DNA of 64,000 nucleotides, taken from positions 7,960,001-8,024,000 of the forward strand of contig PUDQ02000001.1 of assembly GCA_002964805.2 (NCBI GenBank), given 5' to 3'. This document shows, one piece after another, positions 45,336 to 55,718 of the stretch; within the stretch, counting starts at the first letter, position 1, and every line of letters begins with the position of its first letter. The position numbers were made by a program, and so were the translations under genes. The stretch is from Trametes villosa (Eukaryota > Basidiomycota > Agaricomycetes > Polyporales > Polyporaceae). The notes below the pieces were generated by a model. The model did no database searches and was not told the origin of the DNA. It worked only from the letters and a program-made list of their open reading frames with translations.

Positions 45336-48300
45336 GTGGGACACCACCCAGCCACGAACACTTCTCAAAACACACTCACACCCCCCACCGGCGAACTGTC
45401 TGACACTCGGTACTTGCCTCAGACGGACCGGAGCGGAGGCATCCCGCCTGCCGGTGTCGACCGTGATGAAGGTCAATCTGCGACGGATGGCAGTGTCGCT
45501 CGCGAGTGCGACCGCGGGGAACGGCGTCATGGCGGCGCCGCCGCGCATGCGCAGCAAGTGCACACCGCGGACCGCCACTCGCGGGCGACGGAGGAACGGA
45601 CCCCGCACCCACCCACGCCTCCGCTGGCTGCGCCTCCGCCCCGCGCGAGCAACTGCCGGACGGGGAACAAGCCAAAGACGCGGGTCAGGCTGAGGGTGGC
45701 GTCTTTAAACATGAAGGGCTTTGGCCTCAGTGATCGAGGCGCGGCCTCCTCCAAATGGATGCTACTCAACCAGTTAGTGCGAGACCGGAAGATTGCCGTG
45801 CTCGCCCTGCAAGAAGCGCATCTCACGGAAGGAACGGGTTAGCGACCTTCTAGCCCTCTTCGGCAAGCATCTACACATCGCCCACTCGCCGGACCCTGCG
45901 AATGGTTCGGGCGCAAAAGGAGTTGCATTCGTCGTTAACAAGAGGCTAGTAAAAGACTGCCTCCCGACTTTCCAGTGCATAGCGCCAGGCAGAGCCATGC
46001 TAGCGACGATCCCGTGGTCCGAATCCCGCTCGCTCTCGATACTCAACGTCTACGCACCGAATGACCGAGCCGAGAACGCGAGTTTCTGGCAGTCACTGGA
46101 ACATGAGCTCCGTGCGCGGGTTGACCTCCTCGTGGGCGACCTAAATTTTGTTGAGGACTCTTTTGACAGGCTGCCTCCCCGGAGCGATGCTGAGGCCCAG
46201 TGCCGTGCGTTCTGTGCCCTTCGAGACAGGCTGTCCCTCTTGGATGGCTGGCGCTGCGCTAACCTCGGCGTCCGCGCCTTCACCTTTCTCCAGGAGCACA
46301 CTGCGTCACAGTCGCGCCTCGATCGCATATACGTCCGCCGCCAGATGGCGCGTGACTGTGATAACTGGCTGATTGAAGCGTCTGGAATACCTACGGACCA
46401 CCTCCTGGTGTCAGTGGAGGTCGCGAATTACGCGGCGCCCTTTGTCGGCAAAGGCCGCTGGGTCATGCCCACGTACCTACTGGAGGATGCCGTCCTGCGC
46501 AAAACGCTCAAGACACTTGCGCTCCGCCTTATAGCCGATATCAAGTCCACTGGAACCAGAACGGCGTCAGCGAACCCGCAGGTGTACTACGAGGCGTTTA
46601 AGACGCAGGTCATCGCCGCGGTACATACGAGAGCTAGAGCCCGTGTTCCCAAACTCCAGCGAGAAATTGAGGGGCTGCGACGGGACCTTGCGACGACTCT
46701 TGCATCTGAAAGTGTCAACGGCGGACAGGCAGAGGTGGCAGCATGCGCCGCGCGCGATGCCGCAATCCTGCAAAGCAGACTGTCAGCGCTGGAGCGCAAG
46801 CGTTTCGAATGGCAGCGCCGGAATGTCGAAACTAGACACTGGGCACACACGGAAACGATCACCAAATTCTGGACCCGCCAGGGGGGAACGCCGCTCGCGT
46901 CGGAAGTGATGTTTGCGATGAAGCTTCCTGGTACCTCCCCTGTGCAGTTCACCAACCACTCGAAAACAATGGTGAAGATCGCCTCGTCCTTCTACGACTC
47001 GCTCCAGGACGACGAGCCACTGCGCGACGATGAAGACCACGATGAGTATATCGCGACTGCCCTTGAGTGCACGGAATCTAGCCTGAGTGATGAGATGAGC
47101 GCAGAACTCGCTGATGGGTTGTCGCGAGACGAAGTTGCTGACGCCATCAAGGCGGCGGCCAGGAATAAATCCCCGGGGCTGGACGGCCTGCCCGCCGAAG
47201 TCTGGAAAGCCTACCTGTCCTGGCACGACGCTGATGTAAAGAAGGGCAGAGCGGCCGCAGACATCGCGTGGGCACTCGCGGCAGTCTACAATGATGTCAG
47301 CGAGCACGGGCTGTGCGCGCACTCGACTTTCGCGGACGGTTGGATCTGCCCAATATATAAGCTGAAAAAGGATAAGCGGGACATTAACAACTACAGACCC
47401 ATCACTCTGCTTAACTCGGACTACAAGATCATGACGAAGGCCCTGGCATCGAGGCTCACGCTCATTGCGCCGACTCTGATACATACGGACCAGGCCGGCT
47501 TCGTCCCTGGCCGGAGGATTTTTGATCACATTAAACTGACCCAGCTTGCGATCGAGTACGCCGAGGCGGAAGAGCTAAACGGCGCGATTGTGGCCCTTGA
47601 TCAAGAAAAGGCGTACGATCGTATCGACCATCACTACCTCTGGCAGACCCTCGCCCGTATGAATCTCCCCGAGGCGTTTATACGCACCGTACACCACCTT
47701 TATGAGGGTGCACGTAGCTGCGTCATCGTGAATGGGGTCAAAAGCAGCTTCTTCCGCATCCGCCGTGGGGTGCGCCAAGGCGACCCGATGTCATGCCTTT
47801 TATTTAACCTGGCCATTGAGCCGCTGGCATGTGCCCTGCGGCAATCGGACCTCCGTGGCATGCGTATCCCCGGCGAGCCAGCCCGCCTGATAGCGAAGCT
47901 GTTCGCGGACAATACGACTGTATACCTCAGCAGCGATGACCGCCTTGACCGTGTCACCACGATCACGGACACATGGTGCCGCGCCTCACGCGCACGGTTC
48001 AACTCTGAGAAGACTGAGGTGCTCCCTATAGGCTCCCAAGCGTATCGAGAGAGTGTGCACGCTACCAGACGCTTGTCCCCGAACTCACCTGCCATCCCTA
48101 CCACCGTCCGCATAGTCCAGGACGGTGTAGCGATTCGATCCCTTGGAGCGTGGATTGGTAACAAGACTGACCAGGCTGCGCCGTGGGCCCTGGTCGTGGA
48201 GACAATCAAGCGAAACCTAGCAAAATGGGAATTGAGTAAGCCTTCCCTTAACGGCAGGCGACTGATCCTGAACATTGAGATCGGAGGACGAACCCAGTTC

Positions 48301-50514
48301 CTCGCAATGGCACAGGGGATGCCCAAGTGTGTGGAAAAGGCACTCACCACCGTCGCAGTCCGCTTCCTCTGGGGCGGCGACGCCCACCCCCTTGTAGCGC
48401 GGGAGTACCTATACCGGCCGATTGAGCAAGGAGGACTCAAGGTACTAGATATTAAAGCAAGAAACGAAGCTATTGACTTGATGTGGGCTAAGGCATACCT
48501 TAAGTTTGGTGTGGGACGCCAGCCGTGGACCTCGCTCGCGGACGCCCTCTTCGCGCGTGCCGCGGCCGCGTCCTCCCGAGCGGCCGAGCCGGCGGCCCGC
48601 GTAAACACCTTCTTACAGACCTGGCAGGTCAGTACGAGGCGTGCTGCCGGGCTTCCGACATGCCTCAGACGCCTGATCGTGGCGGCGACAAAGTACAATG
48701 TTCAATGCATAGCCGGGAACCCCTCCAAGGAGCTCCGCGCGTGCATCCCTGTGTGGTACCACTTAGCGTCGCTCCCTGGCCGGAGCACCGCGAACTCACC
48801 TGCTGCGAAGTGCCTCCGTGACCAACACCACGTGCAGACGACGGGGCAATGCGAGGCGATCGCTGCGAGATTGCAAACCCCAGGCAGCGTACACGTACCC
48901 ACTGCCGTGTGTGCTTGCCAAGCATGCCACGCCGACCGAACACTATACGGGTGCACCAACCCGCACCGTTGCGCCCTTGCGGCAGCCAGAGCGCTCGCCC
49001 GGGTTGGAGAGAAGTGGCACCCTGTGCGCCCGGCGAATAACGACGGCCTGTCCCTCACCCGCAACAGGCAGCGAGAGAATACCGCTGCGAGGGCTGACAA
49101 CGGACGCATCCGTTTTGATCCGTCCCTTACCGTCGAAGCTCCGCTTGCTGACGCCTTCCGTGTCTTCTTAAACGCTGATGCCGACTGCGCCACCCCTGCC
49201 CTGAGGCCTCCTAGACCGTTCCAGGTTGACGAGCTGGCTGTCGAGGTTTTCACGGACGGCTCGTGCAGCCATAATGGAAGCGAGAATGCGCGGGCTGGAA
49301 GCGGAGTGTGGTTCGGCGAAGGCGACTTGCGCAACGAAGGTGTAAGAGTGCCCTATGATACGCAAACGAATCAGATAGCTGAGATACACGCGATCTCCGT
49401 CGCGCAACGGAAAGTCCCACCCTTCGCTCCCCTACACCTCGTCAGCGACTCGAAATACGTTATTGACGGACTCACGAAGCACTTGAAGACATGGGAAGAC
49501 AAGGGCTGGATAGGTGTCGCTAACGCAGAGGTTTTCCAGGAGGCGGTGGCGCAGTTGCGAGCGCGGAGTGCGGAAACCACGCTCCAATGGGTAAAGGGGC
49601 ACGACCGTGTCCGGGGCAATGAGGAGGCCGACCGCCTTGCGAGTGAAGGCGCCGCGGCGCCCGACCCCGTGCGCCCGCTCTACCTGCCGGCCCCGGAGAA
49701 GTACAAAGTCCTTGGTGCTTCCCTGGCGAAACTGACCCAAAAACTTGCGTACCGCGGCATCCGCGCGTCCAAACCTCTGGAGCCGCGGCCGTCCACGGAG
49801 CGTCGCCTCCTAGACGTGCAACTTACGGTCCAGCAAGCGACCGGCCTCCGACCGACCTCCGCGAGCGTTTGGCGGAGTATCCGTGCACCTGAGATCTCGC
49901 GAAAGTGTCGCGACTTTCTATGGAGATGCCTGCACGGCGCCCACCGCGTAGGAGACTACTGGAAACATATCCCCACTTTTGAGTGCCGCGCTCTCTGCGC
50001 CCACTGCGGATTACCGGAGTCCATGGAACACGTACTCACTGAGTGCGCTGCCCCGGGACAGAGCACCGTCTGGGAACTTGCCCGGAGGCTCCTGCGGCGA
50101 CGGGGATTCGTGCTGCCCACGCCGTCCCTAGCCCTCGTCCTAGGAGGCCCGTCCATTACACTCCGTGATGATGACGAGGCCCCCCTCCCGGGTGCGACAC
50201 GCCTTACCCGCATTGTCGTATCTGAGACAGCTTACCTGGCCTGGATCCTCCGTTGCGAACGCGTCATTGGACGCGATAACTCCCCGGATGGTGGACCGAG
50301 TATCCCCGAGATTGAGAACCGCTGGCTGAAGGCCCTGAACAAGCGCCTTGCCCTTGACCGAGCAATGACGAATGAACGTGTTGCTGGAAAGAAGGTAATA
50401 CCCTCACCGACCGTTCTAGATACGTGGAGGGGCACGCTGGAGAACGAAGCAGACTTACCGCCTGATTGGTTGACGAGCACGGGGGTTTTAGTGGGTAGAC
50501 CGCCGGACTTGTGA
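45336..50514 (+). pseudogene. LINE ORF2: endonuclease - reverse transcriptase - RNase H, disabled
   Basis: The endonuclease starts in one frame (RVASLNMKGFG, then VLALQEAHLTE) and continues one frame over (RVSDLLALFGKHLHIAHS) after a one-nucleotide shift at about 45829-45833. The downstream frame is open for over 1500 codons. The endonuclease has VGDLNFVED and SRLDRIYV. RT motifs: NKSPGLDGLPAEVW, YRPITLLNSDYKIMTKALAS, AGFVPGRRIFDHIKL, VALDQEKAYDRIDH (motif A Asp present), RRGVRQGDPMSCLLFNLAIE and, at the catalytic box, FADN (codon AAT at 47911-47913). RNase H carries all four acidic residues (TDGS, IAEIHAI, SDSKYV, GNEEADRLA). A C-terminal CAHCGLPESMEHVLTEC resembles the zf-RVT motif. Confidence 0.9.
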
Positions 50515-50560
50515 TGCTGCGCTTACCTGTGCATGCCGTCCGGCGGGAGTCCCACACTGG

Positions 50561-50688
50561 GGCGCACTTCGGTGCGCCTGCGTGCGTAATGCATTTCCTC
50601 CGGGGGGTCGCACTTGTAGCTACTGGGGCCTTAGGCCCCGCAGCTTGCAATATATTGTCTGGAAGGCTCCTACGGAGCCGCGCCAGAC
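50561..50688 (+). other. Structured 3' UTR of the LINE (three hairpins)
   Basis: Hairpin 1: GGCGCAC (50561-50567), TTCG tetraloop, GTGCGCC (50572-50578). Hairpin 2: GGGGCC (50625-50630), loop TTA, GGCCCC. Hairpin 3: GGCTCC (50665-50670), loop TAC, GGAGCC, inside an outer stem GTCTGG (50657-50662) with CCAGAC (50683-50688). Such 3' structures are bound by the reverse transcriptase in many LINEs. Confidence 0.8.
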
Positions 50689-50705
50689 AGTGCACCGCCA
50701 AAAAA

Positions 50706-50721
50706 AAGCTAAGCACTTGCC
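50706..50721. repeat. 16-bp direct repeat, right copy
   Basis: Identical to 37858-37873 and begins in the last two bases of the A-tract, the position expected for a right target-site duplication. Confidence 0.55.
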
Positions 50722-50869
50722 TTGTTGGGCTGTTGCTTGTTGGAGTCACAAAAGCGGTTCCTCCGTCGTATTCTGACCGGTCGAGATCAAAGTCGATCGT
50801 AGCTGTACGTATAGAGAGGATAGCAATTTCGTAGTACGTTATGGAAAGTCTGGACTCCCTAGCACCGGT

Positions 50870-50883
50870 AAAAAGGTTCAAAA
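50870..50883 (-). terminator. RNA polymerase III terminator of tRNA-Asp
   Basis: On the minus strand a T4 run (50880-50883) follows the tRNA 3' end at once, with a T5 run at 50870-50874 as backup. Confidence 0.7.
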
Positions 50884-50979
50884 ACTCTCTGGCGGGGAGT
50901 CGAACCCCGCTTTCGCGCGGTCGTTTTCCCGAAGGGTCCTTATGACAGGCGCGTGTACTAACCGATATACTACCAGAGA
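50884..50979 (-). tRNA. tRNA-Asp (GTC) with intron
   Basis: The acceptor stem pairs TCTCTGG with CCAGAGA perfectly. The anticodon stem pairs CGCGC with GCGCG and the loop starts CTGTCA, giving anticodon GTC (Asp). A 24-nt intron (50919-50942) interrupts the loop one base after the anticodon, the canonical site. The T arm is CGGGG-TTCGACT-CCCCG. The mature RNA is about 72 nt plus CCA. The gene lies about 160 bp beyond the LINE 3' end and about 1.8 kb from the mitochondrial AspRS gene; the nuclear tRNA serves the cytosolic enzyme. Confidence 0.93.
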
Positions 50980-51212
50980 TTGGGAGAGGGCCCGTTGCTG
51001 GCCCCTCAGTCGGTCTCAATTTTCGGGGAATGTGACGAGACGCGCATATCACGTGCCCTACTACGTCACACAGCGGGGTCACAGCACGCGGAAACTTTCC
51101 AGCGCGAGTCTCAGCCTGCCACGGTCCAAGCACAAGTTCGACTCGCGCCGAGCCACAAACACCTGCTTTACTCCCTCCCTATCTCTAGTATCGCTTTGCT
51201 TGCACTTCCATC

Positions 51213-52091
51213 ATGGCCGACGTTGACTCTACAACACCAACCAACAACGCGGAGGACACCGTCATAGACAATGAGGAGGATGACCCGGTGCGTCATGGCG
51301 GACATAGGCGCATAGTGACTGGGGGCTGAACTCGAGTGTGTGACCGCTCTAGGAAATTCTGCTCATGAAGCAGCGCGTAGAGGAGATGGAGCGCGAGGCG
51401 AACAAGCTGAGAGAGCTGCAGGCCGCGGCAGAGAAGGCGGAGCGGAGTACCCCTACGGGAGACCAGCCGATGGAGACCGAAGAGGAGAAGGCGGCGACGG
51501 ACAGCCGGAGCATATATGTCGGGAACGTACGTGTGCGGACGTCTGGCGGCAGGGTGCGTTTGCTAAGGGAGGTGTAACACAGGTGGACTACTCTGCGACG
51601 CCAGAGGAGATCCAGCAGCACTTCCAGGCGTGCGGAACTATCAACCGGGTGACCATCCTCTGCGACAAGTTCACAGGGCATCCGAAGGGGTGAGTTGCCA
51701 TCTCCACTACACCTCGCTCGAAACCTGACGAGGATGGGCTAGCTACGCATACGTCGAGTTCTCAGAGACGGAGCATGTGGACGCCGCCCTGTCGATGGAC
51801 AACTCCCTTTTCCGCGGGCGTCTCATCAAGGTTTGTGCAGCGTCTGCGCCTAACCTGTCTACGTCTGACAGCGTGCCGCTCCGTAGGTCACAGCAAAGCG
51901 GACCAACATCCCTGGCTTCAACGCTCGCGGACGGGGAAGGGGCGGTTACCGAGGAGGCTACCGGGGAGGTTTCCGGGGGGGCTCGTATGGCTACCAGCCG
52001 TACCGTGCGCGTGGCAGGTGAGTGTGTGACGATGTATGCCCTTGGCCCTCATGCTGAATGTGTGCGCAGGGGACGAGGCCGGGGTTTCTGA
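51213..52091 (+). CDS. PAB2: Nuclear poly(A)-binding protein Pab2 (PABPN1 type)
   Basis: Six exons (51213-51287, 51353-51526, 51583-51689, 51743-51830, 51887-52017, 52070-52091) give 597 nt, 198 residues. An acidic N-terminus is followed by a coiled-coil ([20 protein letters not shown]), a single RRM with RNP2 [16 protein letters not shown] and RNP1 [10 protein letters not shown], and an RG-rich tail. This is the PABPN1/Pab2 plan. The RRM ends [16 protein letters not shown] ([12 protein letters not shown]), very conserved. It binds new poly(A) tails in the nucleus and, in fission yeast, brings transcripts to the exosome; the RG tail is a likely arginine-methylation target. Confidence 0.95.
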
Positions 52092-52808
52092 AGGCTCGAA
52101 AACGGACTGTGGATGCATGTTCTCGCTCTGCTCTGTACTTATTATCTATGATTGTAACCTCGGGCGGTACGCCTTCCTATTTTCCCTGCTTTCCCTGATT
52201 CTCTTCATCCACTGTGGCGCATGACGCCAATGCCATCGTTTCTTCCGTGAAGACAGCGTGATCCGTCGCCTTGCCAGGACTGAGATACATGTTTGCGGCT
52301 GCAATGCTGCACTCCCCGACTCTCGACACGCTTCATGAGTGCAATCATGAGTGCAATTTTCTGTCGCTTCGCGGTGTCCTGTATATACCTCCCCTTCGGG
52401 CGGCTGACCGGCTAGGCCCTAAGCATACATACTCCTATATGCTTCGCGTTGGTACTATTGTCTTCACGGGGGTGGGTCCGGTATTGACTGTATGCCGTAC
52501 AATACATATCTTTGGACATTCATCCTCGGCACTGCCTGTCCCATCTGTACCACTACAAGCAGCTTTCTCTATGAATATATGAAAGCGTGGCGGTACAGGG
52601 ATGTGCTTCGCATCTCGATCACATACGCCGGTAGAGCCCCGATCCCGATCTGTGAGCCCAGAGGCGCGTCCGGGCGAATTCGCGCTTTGAGTTGACGCGC
52701 TTGACTCTTGCTGCTTCCCCACACACTTCTCTTCTGCGGTCCTCTAGGCTAATACTTATACGTATATAATCGTATACCTCGGCCTAATTGCCCTCGAAAG
52801 CGGCGAAG
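52092..52808. other. Intergenic
   Basis: 717 bp between Pab2 and the AspRS gene. A TATA-like stretch (CGTATATAATCG) lies near 52760, about 45 bp upstream of the AspRS start. Confidence 0.5.
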
Positions 52809-55459
52809 ATGCTTAGACAAACGTGCTCGCTGGCGGCTCGTCGCGGCTGCACCTCTACGGTGCGACGGCAATGCGGTCGTTCCACCGTAGCGGCATTAAG
52901 CTGCACCGTGCGGCACTCGTCAACTCACGCCGCACATACGAATGACTCGAACCTAACGGAGGTTCGCGCAGCCTCTACACAGGTCGCGCATAGCGGTACG
53001 TGCTTCTTGTCCGAGGTTCTGTCATGAACTCTTCTCACAGAAGTAAGCAGCTCCGTTCCCGGCACGCACACATACGTGCGGCTCCCTATCACTGGAAGAC
53101 GCAGAAAAGAAAGTCGTACTTCAAGGATGGCTGGTGCCCAAGGGGTAAGCTCAAAATAGCCTTCATCTCGCGGCCCGAGCAGAACTGATTCATACCCCGC
53201 AGGAAAGTGAGCAAGAAGCTGTCTTTCTTTGGAGTTCGCGACTCCCATGGTACCACGCAACTGGTGGTCGACTCACGAACTTGTGGGCCGGATGTGCTTG
53301 CTGCTATGAGGGATATCCCCGAAGAGTCTACCGTGCTGGTAGAGGGTACCGTTCGCCTACGGCCTGAAGCACAACGACGTGATGTACGCTCCCTTGCGAT
53401 GTGTGAAACGTACATGTGCTGAGGAAATACGACAAGGTCCCCGCGGGAAGTGTAGAAGTGGTCGTAATTTCCTTCACGTTACTGAACCCGGCCGACCGCA
53501 ACATGCCCTTCATGCCATTCGACACGCAGAACTTGGTACGCTAGCCTCTAGTAGGGAACCCCTCCAATTCTCCCTGGCCGACACTAACTCGATAACTCAG
53601 GCAAACGAAGACTTGAGATTGCGTTACCGCTATCTGGACCTGCGCCGCGCAGAGTTGACCACCAACCTGAAGAAGCGCAGCGAAGTTACTTACCTCGTCA
53701 GGAGCACTCTTCACGACCAAGGTAGGCCGCCGAACTCCAGTCCCGGAAGAACGTGCTCACACAGTCTCAGGCTTTACGGAGGTCGAAACACCGATGCTGC
53801 TCAACTCGACCCCCGAGGGCGCGCGCGAGTATCTCGTGCCCGCCCGCGTCAAGCAGGCATCCTCGGATACCGTGCCCCAGCCGCAGTTCTACGCCCTCTC
53901 CCAGTCCCCGCAGCAGCCGAAGCAGCTGCTCGTCGCGTCCGGGGCCGTAGACCGGTACTTCCAGGTCGCCCGCTGCTTCCGCGACGAGGACGGGCGCAAG
54001 GACCGGCAGCCGGAGTTCACGCAGGTCGATCTGGAGATGGCGTGGGTGAGCTGGGGGCAGCGCCAGCCTGACGCTGCCGACCCGTGGAGGATCGGCGGCC
54101 AGGAAGTGCGCGATGTGGTGGAGACCACCATCCGTGAGATATGGAAGAAGTTCGAGGACGTGGAGCTCGAGGAGAGGTTCCGCGTCATGACCTATAACGA
54201 GGCCATGGCTCGGTACGGATCTGACAAGCCGGATTTGCGGTTTGGGCTGGAGGTAAGCGTCATCGGCACATCTTGAAACTCAACTCACCCGCCAGTCTAG
54301 ATCCAGGACATCACGTCGCAGCTGCCCCAGCCCCTACGCTCGGCCCTGGAAGCAAAGGGCGAGATTATTGAGGCACTGGTACTCTCTGAACGACCGGAAC
54401 ATACACCGTTCGCCAATAGCGTTTCCGACGTGCAGCAGGAGAAGAATGTGGAACGCCTGAACATTGACCCCCAGGCTCCTCACGAGTGGTTAAACCGCAG
54501 CCAGATCGTGAAAGATCTGTCAGGCTCCGCTGAGCCCACTTTCAACGCATCGGATGTGAACGCTGCTCTCCAGCTGGGCAATGCGGGCGTCGTTTGGCTC
54601 GCCAGACGACCTCGCCGTCCCGAGGTACGTCCATATGCCAAACCAATTGCGCGTATACTCATGACATGATGCTGTTTTGTTAGGGAGGTTGGACGGCCCT
54701 CGGCCGCCTACGCCTCGCGCTCTCGGAAGCCGCCCAGCGCAACGGCGACTTCGTGCTGAAGGACGACCCCAAGTTCCTCTGGGTGACAGAGTTCCCGCTC
54801 TTCACTCGCGCAGACGAGGACAAGGAGTTCCTCGCGCACGGGCGCTGGAGCAGCTCCCACCACCCTTTCACGGCGCCGATGTGGGAGGACGTCGAGAAGA
54901 TGTACGCGGGGCGGGTCGAGGAGGTGCGTGGTGTGTTGTCCGAATGTTGTCGCCGTGCTGAGTGGCATGGTGTTCTAGGTTCGCGGGCAGCATTACGACC
55001 TCGTGCTCAACGGCGTCGAGATCGGCGGCGGGTCTGTGAGGGTGCACGATGCGGCGATGCAGGAGCATATCTTCGCCAAGATTCTCCAGGTGCGCACTGG
55101 ACTTTTCGGTACTCGTGTGGAGCCGCGAGACTTACGATATTGTTACGCAACAGCTGGACGAGAAGGAGAAATCCTCGTTCAACCACCTCTTGCACGCGTT
55201 GCGTTGTGGCGCACCGCCGCACGGCGGCTTCGCCTTCGGTGAGTCTCGTATTCATCGAGATCGCATGGCGAGCAGCGGCACTTACAATTGTTTTGAAGGC
55301 TTTGACCGTCTCATGTCCATCCTTTGCAAGACCAACTCAATCAGGGACGTCATTGCGTTCCCGAAGACCGCTGCGGGCACGGACCTGCTCTTTAAGAGCC
55401 CGTCCCCGTCCACGGCCGAAGTACTCGCACAGTACGCCCTCCGCCCATTAGGGCAATGA
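52809..55459 (+). CDS. Mitochondrial aspartyl-tRNA synthetase (bacterial type)
   Basis: [20 protein letters not shown] starts a basic, acid-poor presequence. After the first intron the frame gives [20 protein letters not shown], the start of the bacterial-type AspRS OB fold, then [20 protein letters not shown]. Class II motif 1 lies near [20 protein letters not shown] and [20 protein letters not shown]; motif 2 is [20 protein letters not shown]; motif 3 is [15 protein letters not shown]. The bacterial insertion domain lies between motifs 2 and 3 ([20 protein letters not shown]). C-terminus [16 protein letters not shown]. It charges mitochondrial tRNA-Asp. The first junction has two possible acceptors (CA or CT start) that differ by one residue. 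Confidence 0.93.
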
Positions 55460-55718
55460 AGATAGGACCGGCTCGGAAGTTTGGATATGATACAGGGTAA
55501 TAGCTGCACTAGAACGTCGATTATAGCGCGCATATATACATACAGGCGGTCTGCGAAGGCGAATGTGAATGCGGGCGCACGTCAAACGTTCAGACGTGGC
55601 AAAAGGGAAAGGTTTGAAAAGCGAGCGTCCACTGCGTAACCAAGAAGCAGCCAGCGATCATGAAGACGAAGGGGGGATAGGGCATTGCGGATGCCTGCAG
55701 AAGCGTAAGTGAGGTATC
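55460..55718. other. Short intergenic, convergent 3' ends
   Basis: 259 bp. Holds the 3' UTRs only. Confidence 0.5.

Larger units (their letters stand above)
41668..50707 (+). mobile_element. Tad-like LINE (non-LTR retrotransposon), decayed
   Basis: The element has ORF1 (gag-like with a CCHC knuckle), ORF2 (apurinic-type endonuclease, reverse transcriptase, RNase H, C-terminal zinc-binding motif), a structured 3' UTR and an A8 tract at 50700-50707. No long terminal repeats were seen. This order matches the fungal Tad1 clade. The endonuclease is broken by a frameshift near 45830 and the RT active site reads FADN, so this copy should be inactive. The 9.0-kb span given is the minimum; the left end may lie further upstream, possibly as far as 37874. 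Confidence 0.88.

Noticed and set aside
41668..50707. LTR retrotransposon
   Set aside because: No long direct repeats, protease or integrase; the APE-type endonuclease and A-tract fit a LINE.
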